From Cryobacterium sp. SO1 (GTDB lineage Bacteria; Actinomycetota; Actinomycetes; Actinomycetales; Microbacteriaceae): a DNA stretch of 64,000 bases. Shown here one piece after another: positions 1-10,034 of the stretch; the first letter of the stretch is position 1, and each line of letters opens with the position of its first letter. The stretch covers positions 3,286,001-3,350,000 of the forward strand of contig NZ_CP067394.1 in NCBI RefSeq assembly GCF_004210215.2, given 5' to 3'. The notes under the pieces are model-generated. The model saw nothing but the letters and a program-made list of their open reading frames with translations, did not search any database and was not told where the DNA came from. The translations under genes and the position numbers were made by a program.

Positions 1-2
1 TC

Positions 3-524
3 GTCGCGACTCTGATCGTAGGCGCAGCTGGCGTTGCGTTCCTCATCCGATCCGTCTTGATCGGTGACTTCTCCTTGCTACACCGTGGCGCGGTCATCGA
101 CACAGCCTGGGGGCTACGGGACCTTCCGTTGCTCAGGCTGCTTTTCGGTTCCGGATACAATTCTGCGCCGATTCTATTCGACGAAGGAATCCTTAGCACG
201 GGGGGCCTAGAGACGATCGACAATGCCCTCATTACCCAAATGATCGTCTCAGGGCTTGTGGGACTTTTGTTGCTCGTGTCGATCCTCGTCCTGGCGGTAA
301 AGCGCGCAGATCTCGCGACGCGTTCCGTCCTCACTGCTCTTGTCGCGTTCTATTTCTTTTTCGACGTAATGGCATGGCATGCGATGACCGGCATTCTTCT
401 CGGCGCTGTCGGCTTCGCCGCCACGACGAAGCCCGATGTGCCCTTGGATCCGGCCGCGCTGGAAAGCGGCCAGCACGGAGCAAGCCCCCTTGGCGCGAAT
501 CCCGCAGTCGCCCTTAGCGACTAA
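3..524 (+). CDS. Wzy-like O-antigen/exopolysaccharide polymerase, C-terminal part
   Basis: Partial gene. The frame is open from the first bases of the window, so the start lies upstream; the TTG at 57 is probably internal. The visible part has a hydrophilic loop (LFGSGYNSAP) followed by membrane segments rich in Leu/Val, including GLVGLLLLVSILVLA and LVALVAFYFFFDVMAWHA, then a polar tail. A late loop with an 'LFGxGY' motif between membrane helices is typical of O-antigen ligase/polymerase (Wzy_C) proteins, which join lipid-linked repeat units outside the membrane. The neighbouring glycosyltransferases, flippase and UDP-glucose dehydrogenase support this role. Family assignment rests on topology and context, because only about 170 residues are present. 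Confidence 0.6.
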   Translation, partial: VATLIVGAAGVAFLIRSVLIGDFSLLHRGAVIDTAWGLRDLPLLRLLFGSGYNSAPILFDEGILSTGGLETIDNALITQMIVSGLVGLLLLVSILVLAVKRADLATRSVLTALVAFYFFFDVMAWHAMTGILLGAVGFAATTKPDVPLDPAALESGQHGASPLGANPAVALSD

Positions 525-872
525 CCGCCCACTTCTTGCTCTACCCCGGCATCCGCCCTCGCTACTGATGCCGAGCGGGACGGTTGGCCTTGTCAGTCTC
601 TCTTCTGGTGCAGTTGAATTCGTCGGGTGTGAGAAGATCTACGGTCAGATCCTTCGGCTTGTCGTCACGATCAGCAGGAGGACAGACACTTGTTTGGCGC
701 CGTGTGTAGTCAGACAGGCCGCCGCACACGAGCGTCTCTTCCTCCGAGCCGGGGGACCGTTCCCATGGTGCCGTTCGGACCGAGCGAGTGCATAGATTCC
801 CCACTGGGCGGTCCAAAAGTCCGTCATGATCGAAAAATTCCTGCGGTACCCAAGATAGAGGAAGTCCCAGCC
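525..872. other. Intergenic region between polymerase and glycosyltransferase
   Basis: About 350 bases with no convincing gene. Short open frames exist on both strands, but their products are rich in Arg/Pro/Cys and show no family signature. The end contains GATAGAGGAAG at about 853-863, a likely ribosome binding site for the gene starting at 873. Confidence 0.5.
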
Positions 873-1928
873 TTGAATATTGTGCTCTTTACGCCCGATG
901 TGTCCGCGAACTCCGTGGGACGTACTTACTGCCTATGGCTACTCGCAAAACAGCTGGATTGGCATGTGACTGTCGTGTCGACCCGGGGCGTCAGCGTATG
1001 GGCGCCGCTAAGTGACACCGCATTTGCGCAAGACTGCGTCGTCATCCCGCACTCGGAACTGGACAGGTCGGCATTGATTCTGAATGCCGACCTGATCCTC
1101 GCCGTTAAGCCCGTTCAGAGTTCGTTCGGGATTGCCCTTGAGCTGAGCACCCGGCTCAGAATTCCTCTCCTGCTTGATGTGGACGATCCCGATCTGGACG
1201 CACATTTGTCGTGGAGCCGGCCGCATCGCAGAATCGCCAAGCAAATCGTCCGGCCTCGGGCGCTCGCAACAGCAAAACGCCTGCGCGCGGCCGCTCGATC
1301 TGTGCCCGTCATCGTGAGCAATCCCGTTCTGCAGGCGCGATATGGCGGCACCATCGTGCCGCACATCCGCCTCGATCCCGGAATTGGCGCACCTCACGTC
1401 AGATCTCAGCCGACAATTGCATTTGTCGGCTCAAACCGACAGCACAAGGGCGTCTCTCATCTGCGCAAAGCTGTGGCCAAAATGCAGGAATTCGGCCTGC
1501 GCCTCACGATCACCGACACGCCGCCGGTAGACGCCAAACCTTGGGAAGACTGGACGGGCCCCACCTCACTGGAAAAGGGACTGGGCCTAGTGGCTGGCGC
1601 GGATATCGTAGTGATCCCTAGCCTGAACCTTTCATACGCCAGAGGCCAGCTACCGGCCAAGCTAGTGGATGCGATGATCATGGGTCGTGCAATCATCGTC
1701 AGCAACATCGAGCCCATGCCCTGGGCACTAGGCAATCACGGTGTGACCATCCGCCCGGGATCTGTACGTTCCATTCGGAAAGCCCTGAGACAGGTTTTGG
1801 ACCCTCAGGTCAGGAAAGCCCTCGGCGACGACGCTCGTGTTCGTGCACTTGGAATGTTCACAGTGGAGTCGAATACGGGAGTATTCAGTCAAGCTATCGC
1901 TTCGGCCCGCGAAGCGTTCACAGAGTGA
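873..1928 (+). CDS. Glycosyltransferase, GT4-like (GT-B fold)
   Basis: Predicted 351-residue cytosolic glycosyltransferase that would add a sugar to the lipid-linked exopolysaccharide unit. The frame is open from 690, but I place the start at TTG 873. It is preceded by AGAGGAAG at suitable spacing, and it begins the typical Rossmann strand LNIVLFTPDVSANSVGRTY. The C-terminal half shows GT-B features: TIAFVGSNRQHKGVSHL (start of domain 2), then PSLNLSYARGQLPAKLVDAMIMG, the acidic/nucleotide-binding loop where GT4 enzymes usually have E-x7-E; here the first acidic residue is not obvious. The acceptor and donor sugars cannot be told from sequence. It is convergent with the next glycosyltransferase. 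Confidence 0.75.
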   Translation: MNIVLFTPDVSANSVGRTYCLWLLAKQLDWHVTVVSTRGVSVWAPLSDTAFAQDCVVIPHSELDRSALILNADLILAVKPVQSSFGIALELSTRLRIPLLLDVDDPDLDAHLSWSRPHRRIAKQIVRPRALATAKRLRAAARSVPVIVSNPVLQARYGGTIVPHIRLDPGIGAPHVRSQPTIAFVGSNRQHKGVSHLRKAVAKMQEFGLRLTITDTPPVDAKPWEDWTGPTSLEKGLGLVAGADIVVIPSLNLSYARGQLPAKLVDAMIMGRAIIVSNIEPMPWALGNHGVTIRPGSVRSIRKALRQVLDPQVRKALGDDARVRALGMFTVESNTGVFSQAIASAREAFTE

Positions 1929-2279
1929 ATACCAGACCGATTCTTACTTCTTCCCTATGACGTCCAGGGAAGGGGACTAACCCTTCCGGAGGGCACGCCA
2001 ACGATTCCCCGCACAAGACTGGGCGCGCGGGCACGACGTTGAATGGCACATGTTTGCTCAGAGACTGAGGGCTATTTTGAGAAACCGGCTCAATCGCCAT
2101 CGAAGGCCATCCAGGCATCGCGGCCGCCAAGTACAGCACTGGGGTTTCCGGCACTAAGTTGAGCCCCGGGTCTAAGGAAGTTCTTGATCACCGGAGAGGT
2201 TGAGAATCATGCGGGCGCACAAGGCTGGGATGCATGGCAATTTAGAGGTGAATGACGAACCTTGCGATTCACCCTTGAA
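1929..2279. other. Convergent intergenic region
   Basis: About 350 bases between two convergent glycosyltransferase genes. I see no recognisable gene, strong terminator or known repeat. Base composition is AT-richer than the window average. Confidence 0.45.
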
Positions 2280-3158
2280 TTACGCAAAATCTCTCACCCT
2301 CAGCTGGCTCAGGTAAGCCGGAAATGAGTTCTCTCGCGCTAAATTTATACCGAGCCGGAGTCCGCGGAGCGCCCCTGGGCGCCTTCTCAGCACGTTCGTC
2401 CCAGCGCTGACTAGCAACCAGACCAAGCTTCCCGCTAACCAGACGCCGCGGTGTTTTTTGGCGAATACGACCGCGGACCAGGTGTGATACGCCTTAATCG
2501 CTATTGGATAGCTCTTGCGGTTGGTGGAAATTTCATGTGTGGCCGTTGCGTCCGCGCAAATCCCGAAGTTCCAATTCGCTGCTCGCAGCCTGAGTGAGAA
2601 ATCGACATCCTCCCAATACATGAAGTACCTCTCGTCCAGCAGACCGACTCCGTTCAACGCCGAGGCTCTAACGAGCACACATGCCCACGTAATGAAGTCG
2701 GGCGCACCACGAGTCAGCGGCCGATGACTCGTGATGCCGACGACGGGGATCAAGTAACCGCCAGCTGATTCCTCCGAGCCATCGGAGTGAACGATGCGAG
2801 GACCGACCAGACCCGTATTGGGTTCGCATTCGAGTGTGGCGATTAGGAGCGCGATCGACTCTTCGGCAATAACAGCATCGTTGTTTATCACAAGAACGGC
2901 CTCGAAGCTTTGTTCAAGTGCATCACGGAGGCCGAGGTTTACCCCTCCAGCAAATCCGCGATTCTCGGGGACTTCGGTCACTGAACAGGCCCCGCCGTCC
3001 AATACCCCGGCATCGGCAAGTGCTTTGGTCAGCTCTCCCGACGACTCGTTGTCGACGATGAACACGTGCTCAACTGACGGTGAGGCAACCAAGGCGACCA
3101 CGCACCTCAAAGTTCTTGCGGGGTCTTTCCAGTTCAACACGACTGCACCAGTACGCAA
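2280..3158 (-). CDS. Glycosyltransferase family 2 (rhamnosyltransferase-like)
   Basis: About 292 residues. The N-terminus has the GT-A pattern: AVVLNWKDPARTLRCV, then VFIVDNESSGE (nucleotide-binding Asp), and LVINNDAVIAEES, the NND variant of the metal-binding DxD typical of WbbL/RfbN-like rhamnosyltransferases. YFMYWEDVDFSLRLR matches the ED acceptor-site motif. The start is uncertain. The frame opens at TTG 3170, but GGAGGT at 3168-3163 overlaps those codons and sits about five bases before TTG 3158, which I prefer. The family normally works on the cytosolic membrane face during repeat-unit assembly. It is transcribed opposite to the upstream glycosyltransferase. Confidence 0.8.
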   Translation of the reverse strand: MRTGAVVLNWKDPARTLRCVVALVASPSVEHVFIVDNESSGELTKALADAGVLDGGACSVTEVPENRGFAGGVNLGLRDALEQSFEAVLVINNDAVIAEESIALLIATLECEPNTGLVGPRIVHSDGSEESAGGYLIPVVGITSHRPLTRGAPDFITWACVLVRASALNGVGLLDERYFMYWEDVDFSLRLRAANWNFGICADATATHEISTNRKSYPIAIKAYHTWSAVVFAKKHRGVWLAGSLVWLLVSAGTNVLRRRPGALRGLRLGINLARENSFPAYLSQLRVRDFA

Positions 3159-3867
3159 AGAGACCTCCAACTAGAGCCGCTATCGAACTTGTTCCGATCT
3201 CGGCAAGGGTGAGCATCCGTCGCGGACTCTAGGTTTCAGCTGGAAGGCAGCAAACGAGGGGCTGATCAATGGTACCGCGAAGGCGATTTTGCTTTAGTCA
3301 GCGTTCGACACCGGGCATCACTCTGAACCCTCTGTATGCCACTGAGTCGCTGAGTCGCTGAGTCGCTGAGTCGCTGAGAGCGATCGTCGATCGACGACGG
3401 CGGTTGGTTCAATAGCCGAGAAGATCATTCCACGGGACCGACCAGGCTATTTTCGTTTCCCTCCATCTCAGGAGAGAAAGATATCGCCGACCATGCACCA
3501 CCGTAAATACTCCCGCTGTTCGCGTCAGCCTGATTTCTGGCTTTTGGCGGTCGGGCAGCGAGGCGGTTGCGGGCGTCGACGCTGTCTCCTGGTCTGCGTC
3601 CCGAGTGGACGCCGCCCTCCTTCGCAGCAGATGCACCAGTAAGGCGCAGTGCCATCCACACCTCTCGGAAAGCGGGCTCCTCACATCCCACCGCTCGTCG
3701 AGGAAAATGCCGAGAGCCTTATCGCGTCCAACGTGGCATGCACAGTGAACGACGCTGCCACCTATCCGAACCGCCTGCGTCTCGGCTCTAGCCGCGAGTC
3801 GGTGTTGGCTTCCGGGGATAACGGCGGCTTCGACGGGCAATAGTGTTAGTCCTATGGAACACAGCAC
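3159..3867. other. Long non-coding stretch upstream of UDP-glucose dehydrogenase gene
   Basis: About 700 bases without a supported gene. Open frames occur on both strands (longest about 150 codons on minus), but their translations are low-complexity Arg/Ala/Pro sequences with no domain signature. The segment contains the 8-bp tandem repeat at 3344-3378 and must hold the promoter of the + strand gene at 3868. Confidence 0.45.
3344..3378. repeat. 8-bp tandem repeat (GAGTCGCT) x4
   Basis: Four perfect copies of GAGTCGCT run from 3344 to 3375, followed by a partial GAG. It is a short sequence repeat in non-coding DNA, prone to slippage. Confidence 0.9.
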
Positions 3868-5181
3868 GTGAAGCTATCGGTAATTGGATGCGGCTACCTC
3901 GGGGCGGTGCACGCGTCGGCCATGGTGGAGCTCGGTCACGACGTCGTCGGCATCGATGTTGACGCCAACAAGATTGCACAACTCGCACAAGGCAAACCCC
4001 CGTTCTTCGAACCGGGGCTTTCTGAAATCCTCACCAAAGCCACCGCCACCGGGCGGTTGCGCTTCAGCACCGACATCGCCGACGCCGCCGGAGCGAAGGT
4101 GCACTTCGTCGGAGTCGGCACCCCGCAGAAGGCCGGCAGCCACGCCGCAGACCTGACCTACGTGGATGCCGCCATCACCGGACTAATCCCCCACCTGGCC
4201 GCAGGCGACCTGGTCGTGGGAAAGAGCACCGTTCCTGTTGGCACTGCTTCACGGCTGGCCGACCTGATCACGGAATCCGGAAGCGGAGCTTCTCTCGTCT
4301 GGAACCCTGAGTTCCTGCGCGAGGGGTTCGCCGTGCAGGACACCATCAGCCCCGACCGCCTTGTCTACGGCGTCGCACCGGGCGCGGCCGGCGAGCGCTC
4401 CGTCGCTCTGCTCAACGAGGTCTACGCGGCCGCCATCGCGGCGGAGACCCCGCTGGTGGTCACCGACTACGCCACCGCCGAACTCGTCAAGGTCGCCGCG
4501 AACGCGTTCCTGGCCACCAAGATCAGCTTCATCAATGCGATGGCGGAAATTGCCGAGGCCACGGGCGCAGACGTTACCCAGCTCGCCGATGCAATCGGTT
4601 TCGACGCCCGCATCGGGCGCCGGTTTCTGAACGCCGGTGTCGGATTCGGCGGCGGCTGCCTGCCCAAAGACATCCGAGCCTTCACCGCCCGGGCCGACGA
4701 GCTGGGCCGCGGCGAATCGGTGGCCTTCCTCAAGGAAGTCGACGCGATCAACCTTCGCCGACGCTCCCACGTCGTCGATCTGGCCACCGCGGTCCTGGGC
4801 GACCGCCTGCACGACGGCAAGGTAGGTGTGCTGGGCCTGAGCTTCAAACCGCACTCTGACGACGTTCGCGACTCCCCCGCCCTCGACGTGGCCGTGCAGT
4901 TGCACGGACTTGGCGCCGAGGTCCTGGCCACGGACCCCAAGTCCATCGAGAATGCACAGGCGAAGCACCCGCAGTTGAATTACGCGACGAGTATCGAGGA
5001 CACTCTGCGGGGCGCGGAGCTGGTGGTTCTCGTCACCGAGTGGCCCGAATTCGTCAACATCGATCCCGTGTGGGCTGCGACATTGGTGAAGACCCGCACG
5101 ATCATCGACGGCCGCAACGCCCTAGACGCCGTCGCTTGGCGTGCGGCGGGCTGGACCTACAAAGGTATGGGTCGGCCCTAA
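3868..5181 (+). CDS. ugd: UDP-glucose 6-dehydrogenase
   Basis: 437 residues, full family length. It oxidises UDP-glucose to UDP-glucuronate with two NAD+, supplying acidic sugar for the exopolysaccharide. The N-terminal Rossmann motif GCGYLGAVHASAMVELGH is at 7-24. GVGTPQKAG follows near 82-90, and STVPVGT is at 120-126. The catalytic Cys264 lies in GFGGGCLPKD. The C-terminal UDP-binding domain has GLSFKPHSDDVRDSPAL. The start is GTG 3868 at the first residue of the Rossmann strand; no strong ribosome binding site is seen. GC content is higher than in the flanking sugar genes. GDP-mannose dehydrogenase is a relative, but the overall match favours UDP-glucose. Confidence 0.93.
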   Translation: MKLSVIGCGYLGAVHASAMVELGHDVVGIDVDANKIAQLAQGKPPFFEPGLSEILTKATATGRLRFSTDIADAAGAKVHFVGVGTPQKAGSHAADLTYVDAAITGLIPHLAAGDLVVGKSTVPVGTASRLADLITESGSGASLVWNPEFLREGFAVQDTISPDRLVYGVAPGAAGERSVALLNEVYAAAIAAETPLVVTDYATAELVKVAANAFLATKISFINAMAEIAEATGADVTQLADAIGFDARIGRRFLNAGVGFGGGCLPKDIRAFTARADELGRGESVAFLKEVDAINLRRRSHVVDLATAVLGDRLHDGKVGVLGLSFKPHSDDVRDSPALDVAVQLHGLGAEVLATDPKSIENAQAKHPQLNYATSIEDTLRGAELVVLVTEWPEFVNIDPVWAATLVKTRTIIDGRNALDAVAWRAAGWTYKGMGRP

Positions 5182-5496
5182 CCAAAGGACGACACCGACC
5201 GGCCAGGTCGGACGACCGGGTTTGCTACCCGTCGCGGCTGATGCAACCACGGACCGCCGAGTGGATCCCGCCCGACGCAACAGGCTTGGCGCTGACGTGT
5301 GACCTTGTCGGATGTATTGAGCGCTCGGTCTGTGCACGGGCGGGAACACAACTCTCCACCGTAGGGCTTGGTCTGGACGCAAGCCGACCTAGTCGTGCCA
5401 CGAGAAAGCGGAATCGATAGCCGCCTTGAAGGCAGTGATCGAAATCGCTCTGGTGCCCGTGTTGCCCAACCGCTTTCGTGACCGGGCAAAACGGAT
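5182..5496. other. Intergenic region left of the IS256 element
   Basis: About 315 bases with no recognisable gene, running from the ugd stop to the left inverted repeat of the insertion sequence. It ends in the 8-bp target duplication AAACGGAT (5489-5496). Confidence 0.45.
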
Positions 5497-6921
5497 GGTC
5501 ACGTCCCGCTGAGTGGTGGAATTTCTCAACACCGTGCGGGTCAGTGGTTCTAGTCTAGGCGGCGGCGAGTTCTGGGAGGATCACCGCCTCGTCTATGACC
5601 TCGATGGGATTGTTCATGGTGGCCAGCTCGAGCATCGAGGCCTCGGAGAAGTAGCGTCTTTCGCCGGCTTCCCACTCGTCGTGCTGCTCGATCAACACCG
5701 ACCCGGCCAAGCGCAGCAGCGCGGCGGCGTTGGGGAACACGCCGACGACGTCGGTGCGGCGTTTGATCTCCTTGTTCACCCGTTCCAACGGATTAGTGGA
5801 CCAGATCTGGCGCCAGTGCCGCCGCGGGAACGCGGCGAAGGCGAGCAGGTCGGGTTGCGCGTCGACGAGCATCGCGGCGACCTTCGGGTGTGACCGGGCG
5901 AGCATGGTGGTGACCTCGCGGAACTGCTTCTCGATGTGCTCACGGTCGGGTTGGGCGAAGATGGTGCGGATGATCGAGGCCACCATGTCCTGGGATCCTT
6001 TCGGGATCACGGCGAGGACGTTGCGCATGAAATGGACTCGGCATCTCTGCCACCCGGCGCCTTGGAACACGGTGCTGATGGCCTTCTTGAGCCCGGTGTG
6101 GGCGTCAGACATGACCAGCTTGACCCCGTCGAGACCGCGGGTCTTGAGCGACCGTAGAAACGACGTCCAGAAGCCCTCATTCTCGCTGTCACCCACGTCG
6201 AAGCCCAGTACTTCCCGGCGGCCGTCGGCGGCGACCCCGACCGCGACGACGATGGCTTGGGACACGATCCGGTGGCCGACCCGGGCTTTGCAGTAGGTGG
6301 CATCGAGGAACACGTAGGGGAAGTCCTGGGCGGCCAAGGTGCGGTCGCGGAACTCGGCCACCTCCGCGTCCAGGCCCGCGCAAATCCGAGACACCTCGGA
6401 CTTGGAGATCCCGGTGTCCGCGCCGAGGGCCTTGACCAGGTCGTCGACTTTGCGGGTTGAGACGCCGTGGACGTAGGCCTCCATCACGACCGCGAACAAC
6501 GCCTGGTCGACCCGTCGGCGCCGCTCGAGCAGGGCAGGGAAGAACGACCCGGCACGGAGCTTCGGGATCTTCAGGTCGAGGTCGCCGGCGGTGGTCGTCA
6601 ACGTCCTGGATCGGGTGCCGTTGCGGTGGGTGGTGCGGTCGCCGGAGCGCTCGAACGGGGCGGCGCCGATGAACGCGGTCGCTTCCGCATCGATCAGTTC
6701 CTGTAGAGCTTTTCGGTCGCGGATCGGATGCGATCGGTGACATCGGTGAGTTTGAGTTCTCCCAGCAGGTCGAGCAGGGCAGACTGGTCTAGAGCCATCG
6801 TGGTTTGTGTCTTTCTGTGAGTAGCTTTGATCGGTTCTCACTGACCATCCCACGGTGGCTCTTCACGTTGACGAAGCAACACTCAAGAGCGGGAAACCAC
6901 ACCACTCACGGGGACGTAACC
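5497..6921. mobile_element. IS256-family insertion sequence
   Basis: A 1425-bp element. The ends at 5497-5518 and, as reverse complement, 6921-6900 form terminal inverted repeats with 19 of 22 positions identical (both start GGT, share ACGTCCC and end TGAGTGGTG). It is flanked by an 8-bp direct repeat AAACGGAT at 5489-5496 and 6922-6929, the target duplication length expected for IS256. The single transposase gene is frameshifted. The clean ends suggest a fairly recent insertion between ugd and the flippase gene. Confidence 0.93.
5555..6798 (-). pseudogene. IS256-family transposase, frameshifted near the N-terminus
   Basis: The authentic start is ATG 6798, reading MALDQSALLDLLGELKL and continuing to ..SATEKLYRN, then a stop. 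The downstream part ELIDAEATAFIGAAPFERSG through the C-terminus is intact in another frame. A single missing base near 6703, where other family members read KLYQELIDAEA, explains the break. The body has the IS256 DDE core: FPYVFLDATYCKAR, KLVMSDAHTGLKKAI and the terminal Glu region STNPLERVNKEIKRRTDVVGVFPN. A long alternative N-terminus in the downstream frame reaches 6853, but it is Arg/His/Pro-rich and not family-like. The gene is probably inactive unless frameshifting or a sequencing error is involved. Confidence 0.9.
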
Positions 6922-7118
6922 AAACGGATTGAGCCTCATGCCCCACAATGACTTGGCGACGGCCGCGTCCATGTTTGTGGTTTGAACGGCTCCAATCGTT
7001 GCCGTTCACGCTATTCCCGATCATATTGCCGGAGCGTGCACCGCGCACGAGACAGGAGTTCTTGCGAGGTGTAAACCCATAGGATCGAGGTCGCAATGAC
7101 TCATCGACCGATCGCTAT

Positions 7119-8594
7119 CTAGCCCCTCCGCCTCATGGCAACCTTCAGTGTGTCGAAGACCGCCAGCATATCGTGACGGACAAGTGGAACGGCCATAGTA
7201 GCCGCATACACGATACAGAGAGTGGTACCAGATAGCAGGATCGAACCGACTGCGCCGAGCGGTACAAGCGAAAGCGCGCAGACTCCGTACGCCGTACCGA
7301 ATGCACCCAGAGCGACGATTACGATTCGCAGCCCTTGAACTAACAGCGGACGCGCGTCGATACCTCCCTGTCGCGCCGCCCAAATGATTGCGAGCGGCCA
7401 CGCGAGAAGGACAGCCGTGCTGTAACCGATTGCGACTCCAACGGGCCCAGCCCATGCCAGGCTCACCACAGCGATGCACTTGATTACGAGCGAGACGAAG
7501 GTGTAATTCCGCAGGTCACGACCTAGACCTTTGGAGATGAAGATCCAACTCGCTACTGTCGATAGCTGCTGGAGCGCACCGCCGAACGCAAGAATGGTCA
7601 CAATGGATGCGGCGGATGACCATTCGTCTCCAAGTGCAACGGAAACTAGCGGCTGAGCCGCAGCCGCGATAAAAGCCGCTACGGGCAATATTGTGTAGCC
7701 AATGACGGCCTGACCATGGAGAAGGTACCTACTGAACCGTTCACGCTCGTCTGCGATCCTTGACAGAGCTGGTAGCGCAACCGAGATAGCCGGACTCTTG
7801 AGCTGATTCAAGGGAGCCATGACTAGTTGGAACGCCCGACTGTAAATGCCAACATTGAAAGCTGACGAGAAATATCCCAACGCCAACGTGTCGATGTTGT
7901 TCCCCGCGTAAGAGAACAACTGAGACGTCGCGATGTGCCCGCCGAGCCCGACGATCCGGCCAACTCCAGTCTTCCGTCGGGGTAGGCCTGGAAGCCAACC
8001 ACAGAGGAAAATAGAGATGATCATGGTAAGAAAAGCTATTGCAACAGTCTGAACGACGAGCGCCCAGTAGCCGGCGCCTAGATAGGCCAAGACGATTGCC
8101 GCAGTCAAACCGAGGGCCGGTGCAATCACATCGACACTGGCCATCGCTCGAAATCGCATCATTCGATTCAGATCAGCGCGATACTGGGCAGCGATTCCGT
8201 TGAAGAGGAATACAAGTGAAATGGCTGGTAGAACCTGAACCAGTTCAGGTATCTTGAACACCGAAGCAAGCATTCCCGCGGCGAAGATAACAACAACCAT
8301 CATCACGACGCCGATGGCAACGTTCAACCAGAAAAGCACAGCTCTCTGTTCTTTGGTGAGATTCACGGTTCGTATGCTCGCCGAAGACAAGCCGAGGTCC
8401 CGAAAGACCTCACCAATGCCGACCAGGGTCGTGGCGATTGCCATATAACCGAAAACGGCCGGAGGCAAGAGCCTCGAAAGCAACACTAAACCTACGAAGT
8501 GGATGCCCAGCTTTCCGACTTGTCCGATAAAGAGGTCCCGGGCACCTCGAACAACTGTGTTACCCAGCGAGCCTGTGCTTTGCGAATCTGTCAA
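7119..8594 (-). CDS. Wzx-like polysaccharide flippase
   Basis: 491 residues with about 12-14 hydrophobic helices, the layout of MATE/MOP-superfamily polysaccharide exporters. These flip undecaprenyl-linked repeat units across the plasma membrane. The N-terminal stretch (SLGNTVVRGARDLFIGQVGK, then LLSRLLPPAVFGYMAIATT, FRDLGLSSASIR) closely follows the WzxC/TuaB-type pattern. The start is TTG 8594 (MTDSQST), and no better start lies before the first amphipathic helix. It follows the pyruvyl transferase gene by 87 bases on the same strand, so the two may be co-transcribed. Substrate is inferred from the cluster. Confidence 0.85.
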   Translation of the reverse strand: MTDSQSTGSLGNTVVRGARDLFIGQVGKLGIHFVGLVLLSRLLPPAVFGYMAIATTLVGIGEVFRDLGLSSASIRTVNLTKEQRAVLFWLNVAIGVVMMVVVIFAAGMLASVFKIPELVQVLPAISLVFLFNGIAAQYRADLNRMMRFRAMASVDVIAPALGLTAAIVLAYLGAGYWALVVQTVAIAFLTMIISIFLCGWLPGLPRRKTGVGRIVGLGGHIATSQLFSYAGNNIDTLALGYFSSAFNVGIYSRAFQLVMAPLNQLKSPAISVALPALSRIADERERFSRYLLHGQAVIGYTILPVAAFIAAAAQPLVSVALGDEWSSAASIVTILAFGGALQQLSTVASWIFISKGLGRDLRNYTFVSLVIKCIAVVSLAWAGPVGVAIGYSTAVLLAWPLAIIWAARQGGIDARPLLVQGLRIVIVALGAFGTAYGVCALSLVPLGAVGSILLSGTTLCIVYAATMAVPLVRHDMLAVFDTLKVAMRRRG

Positions 8595-8681
8595 GAAATG
8601 ACTCCGGTCTGGCCTATGAGCAGCAGACTCCGGCGTCTGGATCCTCTTGGATGAATTCTGTGGCTCCGGTCGAGAGAGTCC

Positions 8682-9980
8682 TCAGGAAAGGCGTGTAACT
8701 CTTCTCGCGGAGAGTTCTCTGCGCAAGTTGTCGACCTCTCGGTAGAATCCCCGCGGTAGTGAGTTCCGCCGACGATCCAACTCACGGGCGGCGGCGGCCC
8801 TTTCTGTTCGGTTCTCAGCCCCGGGGCGGGCGTTCAACAACACTGCTGCAGCGCCCACCGCGCTCGCTTGTGCCGAGTGCGCCAATTCGGCGGAACGTCC
8901 AGATGTAACCGAGCGCCGAGCTTCCGCCAAGGCAGTCTCCACCGCAGCGTTGAGGTCGCCAATGGGCACCCCAACTGGCATCGTTTCACCCCACGAGCTC
9001 GTGTAGCGCACCAGTTTGTCAAGTTCAAGGGCGACCCGAGGCACGTCGTAGGCCGTCGAGATTATGGAGCCATGCAACGACGTTCCGATCCACAGCCCGC
9101 AGCGCGCAATTTCGTCGACTTTGTCGAGTGGCATTTTACTCTGAGCGATGTCAATACTCCGCGACGGAGCCATCCTCCGGAAAGCGGCGACCACTTCTTC
9201 GTATAGTTCCATCGAATCATGCCCGCGCGCATAACCAGCCGCAAAAAGACGTATGCGGAAGTTCCGCAATGCCGGGCTGTTGGCCAGAACCTCAGCAAAT
9301 GCAATAGCACCATGCGATTGGAGCACATGTGCTTTGACTTGGACCAGCGCCAGATCCAATTCGCGCGGCCGCTCAAGCGGTCGCGTGATGCCAATGCTGT
9401 GGATCAGATCTGGAGCTAACACATGAGAAACAGAGTGCTTAGTCAACAACTCACTGGATGCGCTATCCCGCACAGACACGTAGCTGGCCTCACGAATCGC
9501 ACCCCATGTCTCGTCGCTGCGATCACCGCGAAGCCCACGCATTCCGCTTATCCCAACCGAATTGATGATCGAGGTGGCTCCGTACGTGTTCTCAAATGCC
9601 GACATGCGTGGGACATACGGAGATGCATCCCAGGCCAGTCCGGAGATTCGCTCCAGTTCGGCAACGCGGTCTCGCCTACGAAGACTTCCGAAGCCACGGT
9701 ATTCCTGGTCGTCCGCAGACATGCGATAGGCGTCCACGACGGACGTTGACCCTACTTCGCCTCCAACCACCCAGACGGACTTGATTGGCTGATCGCGCAC
9801 AACGGAGGAGTAGCTGGGGATTCGCAGGTCGAGCAACTCGGTCATGTCGCCCGCGAAAGGCGCAGTCGCCAAACCATCCGCGCGTCCCAAGACGTGCTGA
9901 GTCTGCAGAAGGAAGAGAAGGTCACCAAAATTGTCTCGTTCATACGCACCTACGAACACAGTCGCGCCCTGTTCAACCAT
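8682..9980 (-). CDS. Polysaccharide pyruvyl transferase family protein
   Basis: 432 residues. The N-terminus VFVGAYERDNFGDLLFLLQ has the 'GxxNxGD' signature of the polysaccharide pyruvyl transferase family (CsaB/ExoV/WcaK type), which transfers pyruvate from PEP to form ketals on polysaccharide sugars. Further family features are VWVVGGEVGS, VSVRDSASSELL (the VRD motif) and GTSLHGSIISTAYDVP, the conserved HG loop near the C-terminus. The start is ATG 9978-9980. It precedes the flippase gene on the same strand. Pyruvylation would add negative charge to the surface polymer. Not all family members are proven pyruvyl transferases. Confidence 0.82.
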   Translation of the reverse strand: MVEQGATVFVGAYERDNFGDLLFLLQTQHVLGRADGLATAPFAGDMTELLDLRIPSYSSVVRDQPIKSVWVVGGEVGSTSVVDAYRMSADDQEYRGFGSLRRRDRVAELERISGLAWDASPYVPRMSAFENTYGATSIINSVGISGMRGLRGDRSDETWGAIREASYVSVRDSASSELLTKHSVSHVLAPDLIHSIGITRPLERPRELDLALVQVKAHVLQSHGAIAFAEVLANSPALRNFRIRLFAAGYARGHDSMELYEEVVAAFRRMAPSRSIDIAQSKMPLDKVDEIARCGLWIGTSLHGSIISTAYDVPRVALELDKLVRYTSSWGETMPVGVPIGDLNAAVETALAEARRSVTSGRSAELAHSAQASAVGAAAVLLNARPGAENRTERAAAARELDRRRNSLPRGFYREVDNLRRELSARRVTRLS

Positions 9981-10034
9981 GCCGAGGTGGTTCCCATTCT
10001 CTTCTCTGTCAAGAATTCTCCTGATTCGGAGATT

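Noticed and set aside
3409..3867. A 152-codon minus-strand gene before ugd
   Set aside because: No ribosome binding site, no domain, atypical composition; it would be divergent and abutting ugd.
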